Below are positions 23,860 through 36,749 of a stretch of 64,000 bases of DNA, in pieces. The translations under genes and the position numbers were made by a program. The first letter of the stretch is position 1. The number at the start of each line of letters is the position of its first letter. Origin of the DNA: Zantedeschia hybrid cultivar (taxonomy: Eukaryota > Streptophyta > Magnoliopsida > Alismatales > Araceae); contig JARZZO010000002.1 of the NCBI GenBank assembly GCA_030544215.1, positions 27,899,395 to 27,963,394 of the forward strand. Direction: 5' to 3'. The notes under the pieces were generated by a model that made no database searches, was not told the origin of the DNA, and saw only the letters and a program-made list of their open reading frames with translations.

Positions 23860-24539
23860 ATCGACACCAGTAAGGGGTATACCTTAGCGAGATACAAAAA
23901 GGTCATTTGGTTTGTTGGGTGCTCCTCCCTAGGGTTTGATCTCGAGTCTCATTTACATGTATATCATATACATTTGACCATTATGTCAATATTGTCAATC
24001 CATTAGCTAGTCCATATCGATCCATGCCAATAACTTGTATTTATTGACAAGGATCATGTGAAGGAACAAGAAATTTTATTAGCAGAAGAGTCAACTTCAT
24101 GAACAGATAATTACAAGAAGAATATATAAATGACTAGCAGTATAATTAAACTTTGCTAATCCTTAAAGTAATCATGATTTAATGCGATCCACTGATTTAT
24201 TTGAATAAATAAGAGATCATTAATTAAGTCCATGATCATTAATTCAATGGCCCATGTAAAAAGATACATAAACGTGTACAAAAGTTCTATCATAGTTCTA
24301 AACAAGCTAAATGCATTGGCTTTCATCTATTTATGTGATTGATCTATTCAATTTAATTTGATGGTAAAAGTATTTTCATAACTGAGCTTTAGATCCACAT
24401 ATGCTAATTGTCATTTGTATATTTTGTGTTGCAATATTGTTAATTGGTCTCCACATGCGTTTGACTTGACAACATTTATGATATTAATGATGATTTGCAT
24501 TACAATATTAGTCATTTTGGGCCAAGTTTTGATCATGAT
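23860..24539. other. Unassigned intronic DNA before the LINE
   Basis: AT-rich, without recognisable coding or element ends. It may include the untranslatable upstream part of the LINE at 24540. Confidence 0.4.
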
Positions 24540-25801
24540 GTGGGAAAAGGCAAAGTTTCATTGCTTGATCAAAGGAATTTTGGTAGGCCGAGAAGTAGAG
24601 GAAGTGACTCACCTACAATTTACTGATGGTACCATCTTCTTTTCCTCTCCTGAAGAGAAGAATATCCTTAATCTCTTAAAGTTCCTTGAGGCTACACCGT
24701 GGCTTAGGATCAATTTCCATAAAGGTGAGTTGGTGGGTTTGAATGTGCTTGAGAATCAGAACCCGGGGTTCTTTTCCCATTAAATATCTCGATCTCCCTC
24801 TATCAAATGTATACTAGAATCAGATGTTCAGATTCGACTCCTATTGTTAAGAAATTTGAAGACAGATTCGCAAGCTGGAAAGGCAATATCTTGTCTGCTG
24901 CAGGAAGATGGGTTTTATCCAAAGCGGTGTTGTCAAACCTAGCCATTTATCACTTATCTATGTTCAGAATTCCCGGTATCTGTTTAGCTGGCGGAAGTTG
25001 GAATCTATCAGGTCAGCTATCTTTTGGACTGGAAGGGGTCCAGAAGTAAAGGTTTTCATCCTATCAAGTGGAATTCAGTGTGCAGAACTACGGAGCAAGG
25101 TAAGGCAGGGCTTATTCCTATTGACATCATGAACAAAGCTCTCTTCATCAAATGGTTATGGAGAGTGGACAGGGTAGATCATTCTTTATGGGCTAGAATT
25201 GTTAAACATAAATATTTTCAGATCAACATTTTCTGGGTAACTAGTATCACTCACAGGGCTTATATGTCACCTATCTGGAGGAATATCATGCTACAGGTGG
25301 ATGTCTTTTCATGTTCAACTGATATTTGTATTGGTAATGGTCAGTTAACAAATTTTTGGGCCTATGGTGGGAAAAGCAAGCTCTTGCTGATAGATTTCCT
25401 ACACTTTATGGTATTGCACCCTCAGCTGAGAAAATCTGTGACTTACATGCTCATAATGGCCAGTCTCATGAGTGGAATTTGATGTTTCGAAGGAGTCTTA
25501 CTGATATTGAAATCCAGGATTTTGCAATTCTTGATCAAGTCAGGCTGGAGCCTTCTAAAAGGGATTCCAGAATTTGGAGATGGGGATCAGATGGCAGCTT
25601 TTCTGTAAGCTCGGTTGTGAAATTGATGTAGATGGTGGTAAAAGAGTTCCCTAATTTCAACAGGTGTGGAATAACATGGTCCCCATTAAAGTCAGAATTT
25701 TCCTATGGAAATTGGCCTGGAAAAGGATCACTATAGGAAACAGGATGAAGAAGCTCAGGAGTAATATCAGAAGTAGTTGCATCTTCTGTGGCCTCTATAA
25801 G
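24540..25801 (+). pseudogene. L1-type LINE, 5' part of a split copy
   Basis: The + strand encodes late reverse-transcriptase and zf-RVT regions with several stops and shifts: HCLIKGILVGREVEEVTHLQ then FTDGTIFF (the F-A-D-D box changed to F-T-D-G), LRINFHKGELVG, FIKWLWRVD, WARIVKHKYF, RIWRWGSDGSFSVSS and, near the end, KVRIFLWKLAWKR and SCIFCGLY. The sequence stops at 25801 inside the zinc region and resumes in frame at 40640, so a later element split it. Confidence 0.85.
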
Positions 25802-26802
25802 TATAACGACCCGTCGTCCAAAAATCAGATAACTAATGTCTAATGGACCTCATATTGTCACTTTTGGGTCTAACCTGGGGCCACAAGCACATGCCTGGGA
25901 AATATGTGAAAAACTAAGCTAAGTAATTATACAGATGACGAATTACAAGGGTAGCAACAATAAAGGACAATGAATAATGCAGTCCGTTGCAGTCCAGCAA
26001 TAAATACATTGTCTAATAGAGTCCAATAAAAATATAAATGTATAGGCCCAAAGAAAGAGTACAACTACATCGGGACATACCTCGAAAAATCACGACTGCT
26101 AGCAAGTGTGACCACCACAACACCACCCGCTCCTAAGCACGGTCGGAGTCCTCACTTGAAACGTAGGGGAGCGAACGACAACAAAAAGGGCTCAGTAGGG
26201 ATCCCGCGATCCCTACTTCCTACACATGCACCTACAAGCTAATAAGAATATAGAGTGAAGTAAAGTAGTAAAATGAACAGTAAAACTACAGTAGTAGTAA
26301 GAAACTAGCTGTAAAAGTAGTTTCAAGCTCCAAAAAACCACAAACTTGCTGAGATAGGTCGGGAACTCCTTAGGCAGCCTAAGCTGCTCCAGTGGACACT
26401 CAACCATGGGTGGTCCCAGCCCTACCTCGTCACAAGAGTGACAAGGGCACCACCTAATAGCGCTAAGGCTCTCTAACCAAACTGCACACAACTCCAAAGT
26501 TTACAGCCGAGTGCGCCGACTGGCGACTTACTAGTCAACTAAACTTCATATGTGTGTACGCTTACAAGCACCGGATGCCTACAAGGCGAGACAAGTGAGA
26601 GAACATGACTAACTGGGGTCTGTGAGTCCACACGGTGTCCGTGGCCCTAGCCATGTGTACACACATGTAGAAACAACTACTGTCCCACGGCCGATTTCCC
26701 CCACACCCGGACTCAGGTTATAAAACGCAAGGGTTCTAGGAACCGACTCGAACACAAAATGCACCGAAGCGCTGCACTAACTCGTGACCCGTGCCTCATA
26801 TC
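25802..26802 (-). repeat. Gypsy 3' LTR, distal part
   Basis: It starts TATAACGACCCGTCG at the junction with the LINE and runs to the 8-bp duplication CTCATATC of the hAT. No coding sequence is seen. The corresponding part is absent from the opposite LTR, which therefore appears to have suffered a deletion of about 1.8 kb. Confidence 0.65.
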
Positions 26803-29800
26803 CAAGGTTAAGAAACCCGGGATCGGGTCCGGGATCGGCCGGTCCAAAACCGATCGGATCCGATCCGATCCCAGCCGATCCTGGCTGAGTCAGGCTTGGC
26901 TGGTTCGAATAGCAAAAAAAAATAGAAAAAAATATGAAAAAATGTGAAAAAAATATAAAACACAAGTCTAATGCATAATTGTGTTGAAATACATTGATTT
27001 GAAGTTCATAAGATGTTGTTGGACAAAAAAACCTTGAATAAACTTACATATATGATTATGAACTTACATTTATTCCAAACGTACATTATACTGAATGAAC
27101 ATATGGCTAACATACTCAGCCCATGACATATAGCTCTAGTAGTATTGTTCATATTGCATCACATACCGGCTATAGTCATCCGTATTGGTATAAATGACTG
27201 AAAATTGTGGATATTCTAGACAACCCCCTGAATAGTCGGATGTATCAGAATGTTGAGGAGGGTAAACTACATATCCAGTAGGCTGACTATACCCTTCGTA
27301 TGGAGAATATGATGATGCATCTGATAGTTGCTCCTGATATTCCTCTGCACACTGAGGAGCTTTACCTTTGTCCTTTCTCCTTGATCTGTTGAATGTTTGA
27401 ATGGAAGATTCTTCACGTCCTGCTCTGCTACCATGATGTTCATCTTGGGTAGCATGTGTGTATTCTTCTTCTCCATTGAATTGAATTGGTGGAGCTGGGG
27501 CTGGGGCACTGGTAGCATCTCCGCCATCCTCAGAACTGTCGGAGCTCGTCTTTGATGTCGAGTTATTTGAGGTTTGATATTGGACCTCATCACTTGGTTC
27601 TGGCGTTTCATCCTCTTCATCGATGGTCTCCAGATTAGCAATCTGAATTCCAGTACCACTCTTCCTTTTGCTTGGTGCTTGTTTTTTGTTCTTCTGACGT
27701 TTTGGAGGAGGAGATTAAAAATTAGTAAGTAATGGAACATTATCTAACTCACCTTCTGCCCATTCCCGATCATTTGAGTTGAATTCAGGCTCATTTGAGG
27801 TGCTTGCATCAACCCATGCATTTAGTGGATGTTGCTCCTCGAACAGCTCATCCAAGTCTATGGGTTCTTCTGCATGTATCGTCTCCGTGGCTTGTCCGGA
27901 AATTCTCTCTTTCTCCTGCCTTTGAAGGTTCCTTATGAACTCTAGATTTTTTAGCTTCAACCTCATGTTATAATGACAGAATACTAGCTTCTCTAGACGG
28001 CTCGACTTCAATCTATTCCTTTGCTTGGTGTGAATCAAGCCAAAGGTGCTCCAATTTCTCTCACAACCTGATGAAGAGGTTGTTTGACTTAAGATCCGAA
28101 TTGCAACATAGGCTAGATCTTCATACCCATATGCTTTTTTATGATCTAGCCACCAGTTAGCTGTAAATAGAAAATTGGCCATGTCAACAATGTGCAAGCT
28201 ATAATTAAAAATTAAGTAGAACATCTAGTTAATAATTTTCAAACCTGGGCTCAAAATTTTGGCAGCTCTTTGAGCAGTACTTGTCCCAAAGTGGTATAAC
28301 ATCATTCTGTAATCATGCATTTGCTTGCATGCCATTATTGCTCTGTCCTCATCTGCAAGCATGCGCTTAATAACAGACTTAGCCCCCATCAACACTTCCG
28401 AGCAACTATCATAGCTATCTTTCTTCCCATCAGTTCTAAACATGTACTGAGGGTTGAAAAAATAACCTAAATAAACAAGTTGAAGTTAGTTATTACTTAA
28501 GAGAAATGTGTATACAAATAATACATATAGAAAGTTAGTAGCTTACCAGCTGCATGTAGATTGTGATGTAAAGTGTGTTCCCAACGTCTGTCTATTATGT
28601 CCCACCACTTCACATAGGTTGTTGGATTGTTAAGTTGAATGAGTTCCTTAGCTCTGTCCATAGCTTCATATAAATATCCCATATCCGATCTTCTTTCTCC
28701 ATCACAAGATCGCAAGACACGGACAAGCGGTTCTACAATATTTAACACCGCTTGCACCCCCCTCCAGAAGAGTCTAGACTGAATTAGATCAGCCACTTTC
28801 TTACCTTTCTCTCTGACCTTAGTTGGTACATGCCGCAATATGTGATTCTCCCAATCTTCCGATGCCACCATCCTAATCAAGTTGTTCTTTTGTTGACTTA
28901 AACTATCTAGAGAGATATATTGAGATGCAAACATGGTGGCTCCTGGACGAAGCAACTCTCTTCCATGAGTATGTGTGCGCATGATATCCAGAATGTTGTT
29001 GTAGATGAAGGTGGTGATAAATCGACCACTCTTGACCACTTCATCTACCATCGGATCAGAGCAAATGTCTTCCAACATCAAGTCAATACAATGAGCAGAA
29101 CAGGGAACCCAGTATAGATGTTCTCTCTTTTGCATCAACATTTGTCCACCTAACTTGAACGTCGCTGCATTGTCCGTAATCACTTGGACAATCCTTTTTT
29201 CGCCCACTTCTTCCACCATTTGATCCATTAATTCATATAGGTACTGGGCATCTTTTATTTTTCCAGATGCATCAATGGACTTCCAAAATACGGTTCCGGC
29301 TTTGCAGTAAATTAAGAAGATGATCATACTTCTTCTTGTTATCACTGTAAAGTTCCAAACGTGATAAGAAATCAGAAAGAGACCCATTCTGATTAAGAAA
29401 AAATGAAGATAAGATAAGAAACTGAAGATAAGATTTATGTACCTATCCATCCATCGCACATTAAAGTGCATCCATAATCATCCCAGATCATTTCAAATGA
29501 TTTAATGTATGTTCGGATGTCATCAACTTCCATATCCAAGTACTTGTTGTATATCTCATATAGAGAAGGTCCCTCAACTCCTTTGCCAACTTCTTGTATG
29601 GTCTCGATCATGGACTCATAATATGGCCCCTTGGCAGCATTAGCAGGGATACTGTTATAGAAAAACCACCTAGATGTAGCTCTCCCTATCTTCTCCTTAC
29701 AAAGTTTTAAGTTCTTGAATGCAGCACTAATAGAAGGTTGTTTATCCCTCTTCTTGGTGAGCAAGGGATCTATTAGACCTACTCTAGGATCTCCAGCTCT

Positions 29801-30909
29801 AGTGAACTCCTGAGGCAGCTCCTCGCATACATTAGCGCTCATGCCGGCGCTAGTGCTCTCTTGTGCAGAAGGTGTGGAGCCACTTCCTTGTCCTCCATAT
29901 CTTCCAGTTTGCCGAAATAAGTCCTCATCTGCAAAGGACCGCCGACTTGCTTCCATTGCACGTCGCAATTCAGCTTTAAATGTAAAAGAAAATTTTTTTA
30001 ATCTACTATAACTATTTGTCTGAAAACGTTAAATGAAGAACATGAAAATAAGTTAAATAAGAAACTTACTTGTATCCCAATCATCAACATTTATAGGTTG
30101 ATTACTTCCACCAAGCCGGACTCCAGCATCAGACCTTCGCGCTGGTTTAGACAATTCCTCTCGAATTTCCTGTCTTCTTCTGGTAGTACTTGCTTTGCTT
30201 GATTCCTTCTCCTTCATATAAGTTCGAAATTGGATCCTAACCTCTGAAGGAACTCGAGCACATGCTGCAACTTCACCTTTTATTCCAACAAGATGTTGTT
30301 TGAATCGGTAGACCCCGCCAGAGACGACCCGGTTGTAATATTTGCATTGTACCTTTCTTTGGCCCATGTCCACCGGTGTGCAATGACCCCAAGCAGGATC
30401 AACGCTAGGAGTATTCCCAGATGACCGCTCAGCAGCACCTTGAGATGCCATTCCTTCACAGCACAAGAAGATGAGAGATCGCGGAGCTTGTAGTAGACTA
30501 GAAGTGACCTCGTGGAAGAGATGGAAGGAGAATTCTATGATCGAGAGAGAGAGAGAGAGCAAGAATGTTAAGAGGCTCAAAGGAAATTTGTGGAGCCTTA
30601 GGAGGGCCTTGGGGGGGTTTAAACTTTAAATAGACCCCCAAGGCCCAAACTGGGAATGGCCAGCAACGGCTAGGTTGACCCCCAACGGCTAGTCAAACTA
30701 GCCGTTGGGGGCCGGGTCGGGCCGATCCGAGCCAACCCGGCCCGATCCGAGCCGACCCGGCCCGATCCGGTCTCGGATCGCCCGATCCGGCTCGGATCGG
30801 GTGATCCGAATCCTGGACTCGGCCAGGTTACTCGGGATCGGCACGGACGGCCCAAAACCGGTCCGACTCGGCCGATCCGTGCCGATCCGAGCCGAGTGTT
30901 TAAACCTTG
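26803..30909 (-). mobile_element. hAT transposon, family A, near-intact
   Basis: The element is 4107 bp. It starts CAAGGTTAAGAAAC and ends in the reverse complement of CAAGGTTTAAAC. The perfect 8-bp duplication CTCATATC flanks it (26795-26802, 30910-30917). Subterminal GATCGG/CCGATCC repeats fill 26815-26890 and 30700-30900. The interior encodes a five-exon BED-finger transposase whose exons join in frame. It sits inside the gypsy 3' LTR, so it is younger than that element. Confidence 0.95.
27136..30451 (-). CDS. hAT transposase, BED-finger type (five exons, one in-frame stop)
   Basis: Proposed exons on the minus strand: 30451-30070, 29973-29443, 29344-28547, 28466-28245 and 28160-27136, total 2958 nt, all GT-AG and phase-consistent. 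Order: BED zinc finger (DPAWGHCTPVDM ... CKYY ... RFKQHLVG), DUF659 region (RATSRWFFYNSIPANAA ... CDGWI, first catalytic aspartate), KSIDASGKIKDAQYL, VQVITDNAATF (second aspartate), CSAHCIDLML, the dimerisation block AIRILSQTTSSSGCERNWS (glutamate) and a Y-rich tail ending YEQYY. A TAA at 27717-27715 cuts the disordered tail at codon 793 of 986. Everything needed for catalysis is upstream of it, so the protein may still act in the nucleus on its terminal and subterminal repeats. Confidence 0.88.
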
Positions 30910-32275
30910 CTCATATCACCCTCCCCCCATAAATGTGCCAAGCATGTAAGATGTGTAGGAATCATATTTAACAACTATACTGAAATTTGAAGTACATAGA
31001 TTACACAAAATGTCAATAATACTTTATTATTTCACGTATGAGATGCAGCTACATAGGGGTTCAGCTCTTTGTTATGAATCACGTCAACTGCCTCTGACGC
31101 CTATTGAAACACATCTCAGCATACAAACGCCTGTCATCCATATTTGTGTGGTAAATCAATTTAAGGTAAGTAATTGATTAGTCCAAATCGTGTCTGACAC
31201 AAGTTACACGCATTACCTTAACCGATTAAGTTATAAATCGATTATTCATAACACTGTTTTAGGGTAACTTTATGAATAGTGTCATCTGATCATGACGTCT
31301 TTCAAAAGACGTCGAACATAGGTGACGCGGTTCAGAGCACCAATCTCCTCTCGGTTCTCCTAAACAACCCTAAAACACAAGGGAAAGTCTCCCCCAAACC
31401 CTCCCCAACATACAAAGACGATCCCAACCATAAAACCAACTTTAAAGGAAGTAAAGAAGATGAAATCATGGGAATAATTATGGATTCCAAGTATCATTTC
31501 TATGGAGGATCCTAAACACTAGTGGAGGAATCATCACTCTACTTAAAGTCTTGAACTCCTCTCAACTCACAAGTTGCCCTTTCCGTGGTAGAAATGTTGT
31601 TAAGCCGTCCTTTGACCTCCGATGAGCTATCACGGGCTTCCATGCGTCACCACCTCCTTTGGCTCACCACCTCCTTGCCATCCATGCCATAAAGCTGTCG
31701 GAGCCACTGCTGTCGTCGCTGTCCCCTCACCAATGCGTTGGTCGCTGCAAGGGAGGAGAGGGAAGATAGGTGGTGGTGGTGGAAGGTGGCGAGAGGGAGA
31801 GAGGTTTGAGAGGGAGGAGGATGGGGAGAAAGGAGAAGAGAGGTAAAGGAGGAGTTGGAGAAAAAAGAACATAGAGATGAGGGGTGGAAATCGTGAGGAA
31901 ATTTTTTTTGGGGGGAGAGAGAGAGAGAGAGAGAGAGAGAAAACTGTGGCCAGCCCCTCCTTGGCACCTCTGCCACGTAGTGGCATGCCACGCGCGCATG
32001 GAGGGGCACTATGGGGAAGAAATATGCCATACAGAGAGCCAAATTGTGTTAATTTCAGCTTACACTATTCTCAAGACACGAGTCAGAAGGCCTAGTGGGG
32101 TCGAGGCACGCGACACACATGCATGCACCTGGGATCGCATATGTACAGACTGATGCTTATCACTGATACATGTTAGGTAGAGCTTATGCCAATTAGACCC
32201 GAACCGCCTGCCCCAAAAGACCCACTAAGGCACAACCAAAACTCGATGACTGGATTTAAAACCCAGAATATTCCA
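30910..32275 (-). repeat. Gypsy 3' LTR, proximal part (continues at 25802-26802)
   Basis: Its inner end, the reverse complement of TGGAATATTCTGG, abuts a purine-rich tract on the minus strand. About 540 bp (31730-32275) match the right LTR at 40150-40638, including CTGCCCCAAAAGACCCACTA. The remainder and 25802-26802 are one LTR interrupted by the hAT, giving an original length near 2.35 kb. A GA/GT-rich part (31740-31950) produces spurious frames. Confidence 0.75.
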
Positions 32276-34745
32276 TCCTTCTCCTCTTAAGAAAATTTCG
32301 TCCTTGAAATTTTCAATAGTAAATGAATCCATTAAAATAACCTTAAAAGCATCAATAGAAGAATTAAGGCGAAAGAACTTGCTCGAATAGGTAAGGAAAT
32401 TCCTCTTGTATCTCATCCTTACGCTCCCAGATCGCCTCTCTTCTAGAGCAAGATTGCCAAACCATCTTTACCAGTGGGATTCTCTTGGTTCGCTGAGTCT
32501 GCTCTTTATGATCCACCACTTGGAGGATACTCCGGCAATGACAGATCTTCAGATATCTCCAACTCTGAATAGTCTAGCACATGCGATCTAGCACATATTT
32601 CCTCATCATCGAAACATGAAACACATTGTATATTTTGACCAATTTGGGTAGTAGAGCTAGCTGATAGGTAGTGTCCCCTACTCGAGCTAGAATAGAGAAA
32701 GGCCCGATGTAGTACGGACTCAGCTTGCCCCGCTTCCTAAACCTCATCACTTCTTTCGAGGGTGAAACTCAGAGAAACACGTGGTCTCCAACTTTGAACT
32801 GCAAGGGCCTTTTGTACGAGTCTACATAACTTTTTTTGTCTACTCTGTATTGTCTCCAATCTCTGACATACTAGTTTCACCAATTCGGTACAATTTTGAA
32901 TCAGCTCTAGCCCAACAATTTGACTCTCGCCAACCTCAAATCAGTTAAGGAGAGAGATACATGGCGCCTATACAGTGCCTCGTATGGTGCCACTCCGATG
33001 CTCAAGTGATAACTGTTATTATAAGCAAACTCTATCGTAGGAAGATGCTGCTCCTTTGAGCCTCCCCACTCTAAATAGCAAGCTCTCAACAAATCTTCGA
33101 GTGTCTATATAGTTCTCTCGGACTGTTCATCTGTCTGAGGGTGATATGCTGAACTGAAAGTCAACTGAGTACTCAATACCTTCTAAAACTCTTCTAGAAA
33201 CCTGAGGTAAATTGAAGATCTCTATTTGACATAATGGAAAGAGGCATACTATGCAAAGATACAATCTTATCCACATCAAGGTTTGTCGTATCGTACCGGA
33301 TCAGGCCGACTCGTACGAGTCGACTCGTATCTGGACAATCTCGAGTTGCTGGCACAGGTGGATCTGGATCGTACGAGTCGGGTTGGGACGCTTCTGGATC
33401 GAGCCGTCTCGCACCGTATCGGACTGACTCGTGCCGGATCGCACGATACTAACACGAGTCACTGCGATCCGATGTTAGCCAATCACAGTTCAGCTCGAGT
33501 TGGTGCGATCTGACTCGATAAAGTGTGATCCACTCTCTCTAGTCTAAGTGTACTACTTTGTTTTGTTAATTGAGATTTGACGTTTCTAACTTTCTATGAG
33601 ATGTGGTATACCACTTTGTTTTACAAATGAAGATCCCTAGACTAAATTCCTCTCAATTAGTATCCTAGATATTTTTTTTTTACAAATTTAAATCCATTAA
33701 ATTATAGTATTTTTCTTAAATGCGACTTATAATCATTCACAGTAATGATGAACGTGAAGTATGATGTTTATAATCAGGTAACTATTAAAAAAAAAAGAGA
33801 GATTTGTCAAAAAAAACTAGCATGCATTGGCTTGAATGAGTCTAACTCGTACGAGTCGGCCCGAGTCGGTCCGAGTCGGATCGGATCCGACTCGTATCTA
33901 GCCAAACTCGATCCGATCCGGATCCACAAGTCGGCGAACCTTGATCCACATACAACTTTGCCAACTTGCTAATTGACCTGTCCTTCTTAATAGCTAAGAA
34001 GTGAGTTGGTTTGGTCAATTGATCCCACTATAATCCAAATAGTATCACAACTTGCCTGGAGTCAAAGGCAAACCCATCACAAAGTCTATAGTTACATGAT
34101 CCCACTTCTACTCTGGAATCTACAAAGACTGAAGCAAACCTCCAAGTCTCTGATGTTTTAGCTTTAACCTGTTGACATACAAGGCATCTTGCTACATACT
34201 CAGCTATGCCCTTCTTCATCTCTAGCCACCATAAATGTTTCTTCAAACAGTGATACATTTTGGTGTTACTAGGATGGATAACATACTGAGAATGATGAGC
34301 TTCATCTAGAATACATCCCCTCAACTCTTCTTCTGCTGGCACATGCAATCGACTTATGAATCTGATTGTGTTATCATACCACAGCTCTACCTCTGGCTAC
34401 TACAAAACTTAGGATAATTCTGGATTTGCCCTCCGTGCCTCAATAGCCAAATGATATATTGTTGTCTGACTGTCAAACTAGCTAATACGGTTCTGTCCTC
34501 ATCAGGTACCCTGAAAGAAGAATCTATCACATGTTCGAAAAGTCTCCACTCTCTAACCATAAAATGAGACACCACTGCCTTCCTACTTAAAGCGTTAGCC
34601 AGTACATTGGCTTTTCCTAGATGGCAGGAAAGGTCAAAATCATAAGCTTTGATGAAGTCCATCCACCTAGGCTACGTCCTTAAAAATGTACTTCAGGCTC
34701 TTATGATCTGTAAACAACTCAAGTTTCTCGACATGAAGATAATGC
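32276..34745 (-). pseudogene. Gypsy integrase and C-terminal region (broken)
   Basis: On the minus strand: RNase H end and H2C2 zinc region HHSQYVIHPSNTKMYHCLKK then CLVCQQVKAK (34348-34150), the start of the core with YRLCDGF/IDFVMGLPL-like sequence, a MITE insertion at 33277-33943, then HLPTIEFAYNNSYHLSIGVA then PYEALYRR (33060-32940) and the downstream KLSPYYIGPF-like and VFHVSM-like region to 32400. Stops and shifts are scattered through it. Confidence 0.8.
33277..33943. mobile_element. hAT MITE, family B, in gypsy integrase
   Basis: A 667-bp element starts CAAGGTTTGTCGTATCG and ends in the reverse complement of CAAGGTTCGCCG. Arms at 33290-33500 and 33840-33930 are arrays of GACTCGTACGAGTC-like palindromes; the core is AT-rich and resembles the core at about 45800. 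The duplication ATCCACAT is perfect on both sides (33269-33276, 33944-33951). Confidence 0.95.
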
Positions 34746-34789
34746 CTCTATATTTTCAAAGCAAAGACTACGACTGAGAAAGATGGTAT

Positions 34790-36745
34790 AGTGATACAAA
34801 GTAACAAAATACAACATGTAACTGATTGCACAACTAACCATAAAACTAGAAGGCCAAGTCTTTTGAGGGCACCTCCTCGGCTCAGACTGCCTCTTTTACT
34901 GTCCTCCTCTCCTTCCTGGAAAAAAAACATAATTTTATCTTTTATGGGTGTAGAACAACAAGAACAGGGGAGGAAGAAGGAAGAGGAGACAACGGACAGA
35001 GAGAGGATGAGTGCGGCAGCCACAGACAGGCCAAGCCGCCCATCAACTTTTATTAATATGTTCTTTAGAAATACCCTTGTCCCAATAACGCATACATACA
35101 CCCTTACAACATACACATAAGTGGACAGAAAAACATAAAGAAAGGACAAAATACCCTTGACTACACTCCCCCTTAAGTTGAGCATAGATATTAGTCATGT
35201 ACAGCTTGGACAACAGAGAGGTAAAAAGATCTTTAAGCAGCCTTTTTGTGAAGACATCAGAGAGTTGATCAATAGACCAAACATAGGTAAGGCAAATCTT
35301 TCTAAATCTTCTATTCGTTTATGGCTCATATAAGCTTAGATGGATTCAATCCATCACTTCTTATTCTTTTTTCATAATAGGAAATATCCATTGATGTTCC
35401 ATATTTAAGCATGTAAACAGTCTTTTGTGATGGGAAGTCTTCAATTTGGAGCTGTCCTCTAACTAAGTTCATATAGGGTTCACCATAGCATCATGGGTTC
35501 TTATGTCATACAATAATTATAGGATGCTTTTACTACTAAAACATCATAAAGTTGAAACTAAAATATCACTGGAAACATGCCTCTAATTTCTGACATGGTA
35601 TATTTAAATAAGTCAATTTCATGCTTTCTAAAGTTCCCTATGGCTACCATAATTTGGGAAATAATCGGATAAAATCTCCTCTTATATATGCATGTTTCTA
35701 TACTCTACAATCTCTCTCCAAAAAAATAAAAATAAAAATAAAGAGGAATAAACTTGCAAGAGTATCACCCAACCTCTAGGAAGCAAAATCCGTGTAGAAA
35801 AAAGTTTTCTCGCTTGCGTATGGAAGAAAACAACGCTGCAGTCTTGGGTTGATGACAAACCTCCTACTGCAGCTTCTTTCCTTCCCTTGAAACTCATTCT
35901 TCTTGTAGCTTTCACAACTACTTCCTCTTCCTATAGAGTCTTCTCATTCCTCTCTCCAACTTCTTCTTTCACTCTCCCGTGTTCCTACCTCTTTTTAGCT
36001 TTTTTTTTTTTCTCCTCTCTTTCTCACTGTTTTTTTTTCTCTCTCTCTCTATACTAGATCTTCTCTTTATCTCTCTAGCTCTTGCCGCCTCCCCCCCTCT
36101 CTCTCTCTCTCACAGTCCCTCTCCCTCTTTCCCACTCTCTCTCCCTTGTTCTGCCTCTCTTCTCCTCCTCCGTGCACCGCCCCTCTCTTTCTCTCTCTCT
36201 CTCCCCCCCCCCCCTCTTTTCTATTCTGGCCGATCAGCCACCTTGCCCCCCTTTTATAGGGGTGGTAGGCGGTTGGTGGCTAAGGGGGAGAAAGGCAATG
36301 CCTCTTATAATGGGGCTTCATCTAACCCATTAGGCCACACCCATTAGGGCCTAGGGCTGGCCTAATAACCCCTTATGTATGCCCATTAAAAACTCAATAA
36401 TTCTGGCCCATAACAGCCCACTTAAAGCCCAATAAAACTCATTAGATTTAGGCCTAATAATAGTTCATTAGCAACCCATTAAAAGTCTTTTAAATGTCCA
36501 TTAATTTAGGTCCATTAATGACCCATTAAAACCTGATAAGAGTCCATTAACTACAGCCCAATTTCAATCACCTTAAGGCCCATTAAAATTCATTTTAGTG
36601 GTCCGTTAGTACATAATAAAACCTCATATTCTAAGAACCCATTAACTAATGACCCAAGACTAATTCTTTACAATAAATTTTATATTTAAACCACATTTCT
36701 TTTCTAATTGCTTATATGTTCTTACTAATTTAGTGGGTTCTTACA
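34790..36745 (-). mobile_element. Nested LTR-retrotransposon fragments inside gypsy RNase H
   Basis: The gypsy RNase H frame breaks at 36746 (after VYTDASRRGLGAVL ... QPKQYEEN) and resumes at about 34785 (VVFALKI, then HVEKLELFTDHKSLKY). In between on the minus strand are a TGTAAGAACCC LTR-like start at 36745, a CT-rich and CCCATTAA-rich stretch, then the tail of a copia RNase H (ICLTYVWSIDQLSDVFTKRL then LKDLF, about 35305-35165), its purine tract AAGGGGGAG and an LTR starting TGTAGTCAAGGG at about 35161. The two LTR starts differ, so at least two elements contribute. Confidence 0.7.
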
Positions 36746-36749
36746 TCAT

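Noticed and set aside
27267..27740. A separate 157-codon minus-strand protein
   Set aside because: It is a different frame over the transposase tail; the true frame continues from the exon upstream through a single TAA to 27136.
31630..32042. Serine/leucine/proline-rich frames of up to 131 codons, and the matching ones at 40043-40598 and 35979-36347
   Set aside because: They come from (GA)n/(CT)n and GGT-rich tracts in LTR sequence and are repeated in both LTRs; they are not genes.
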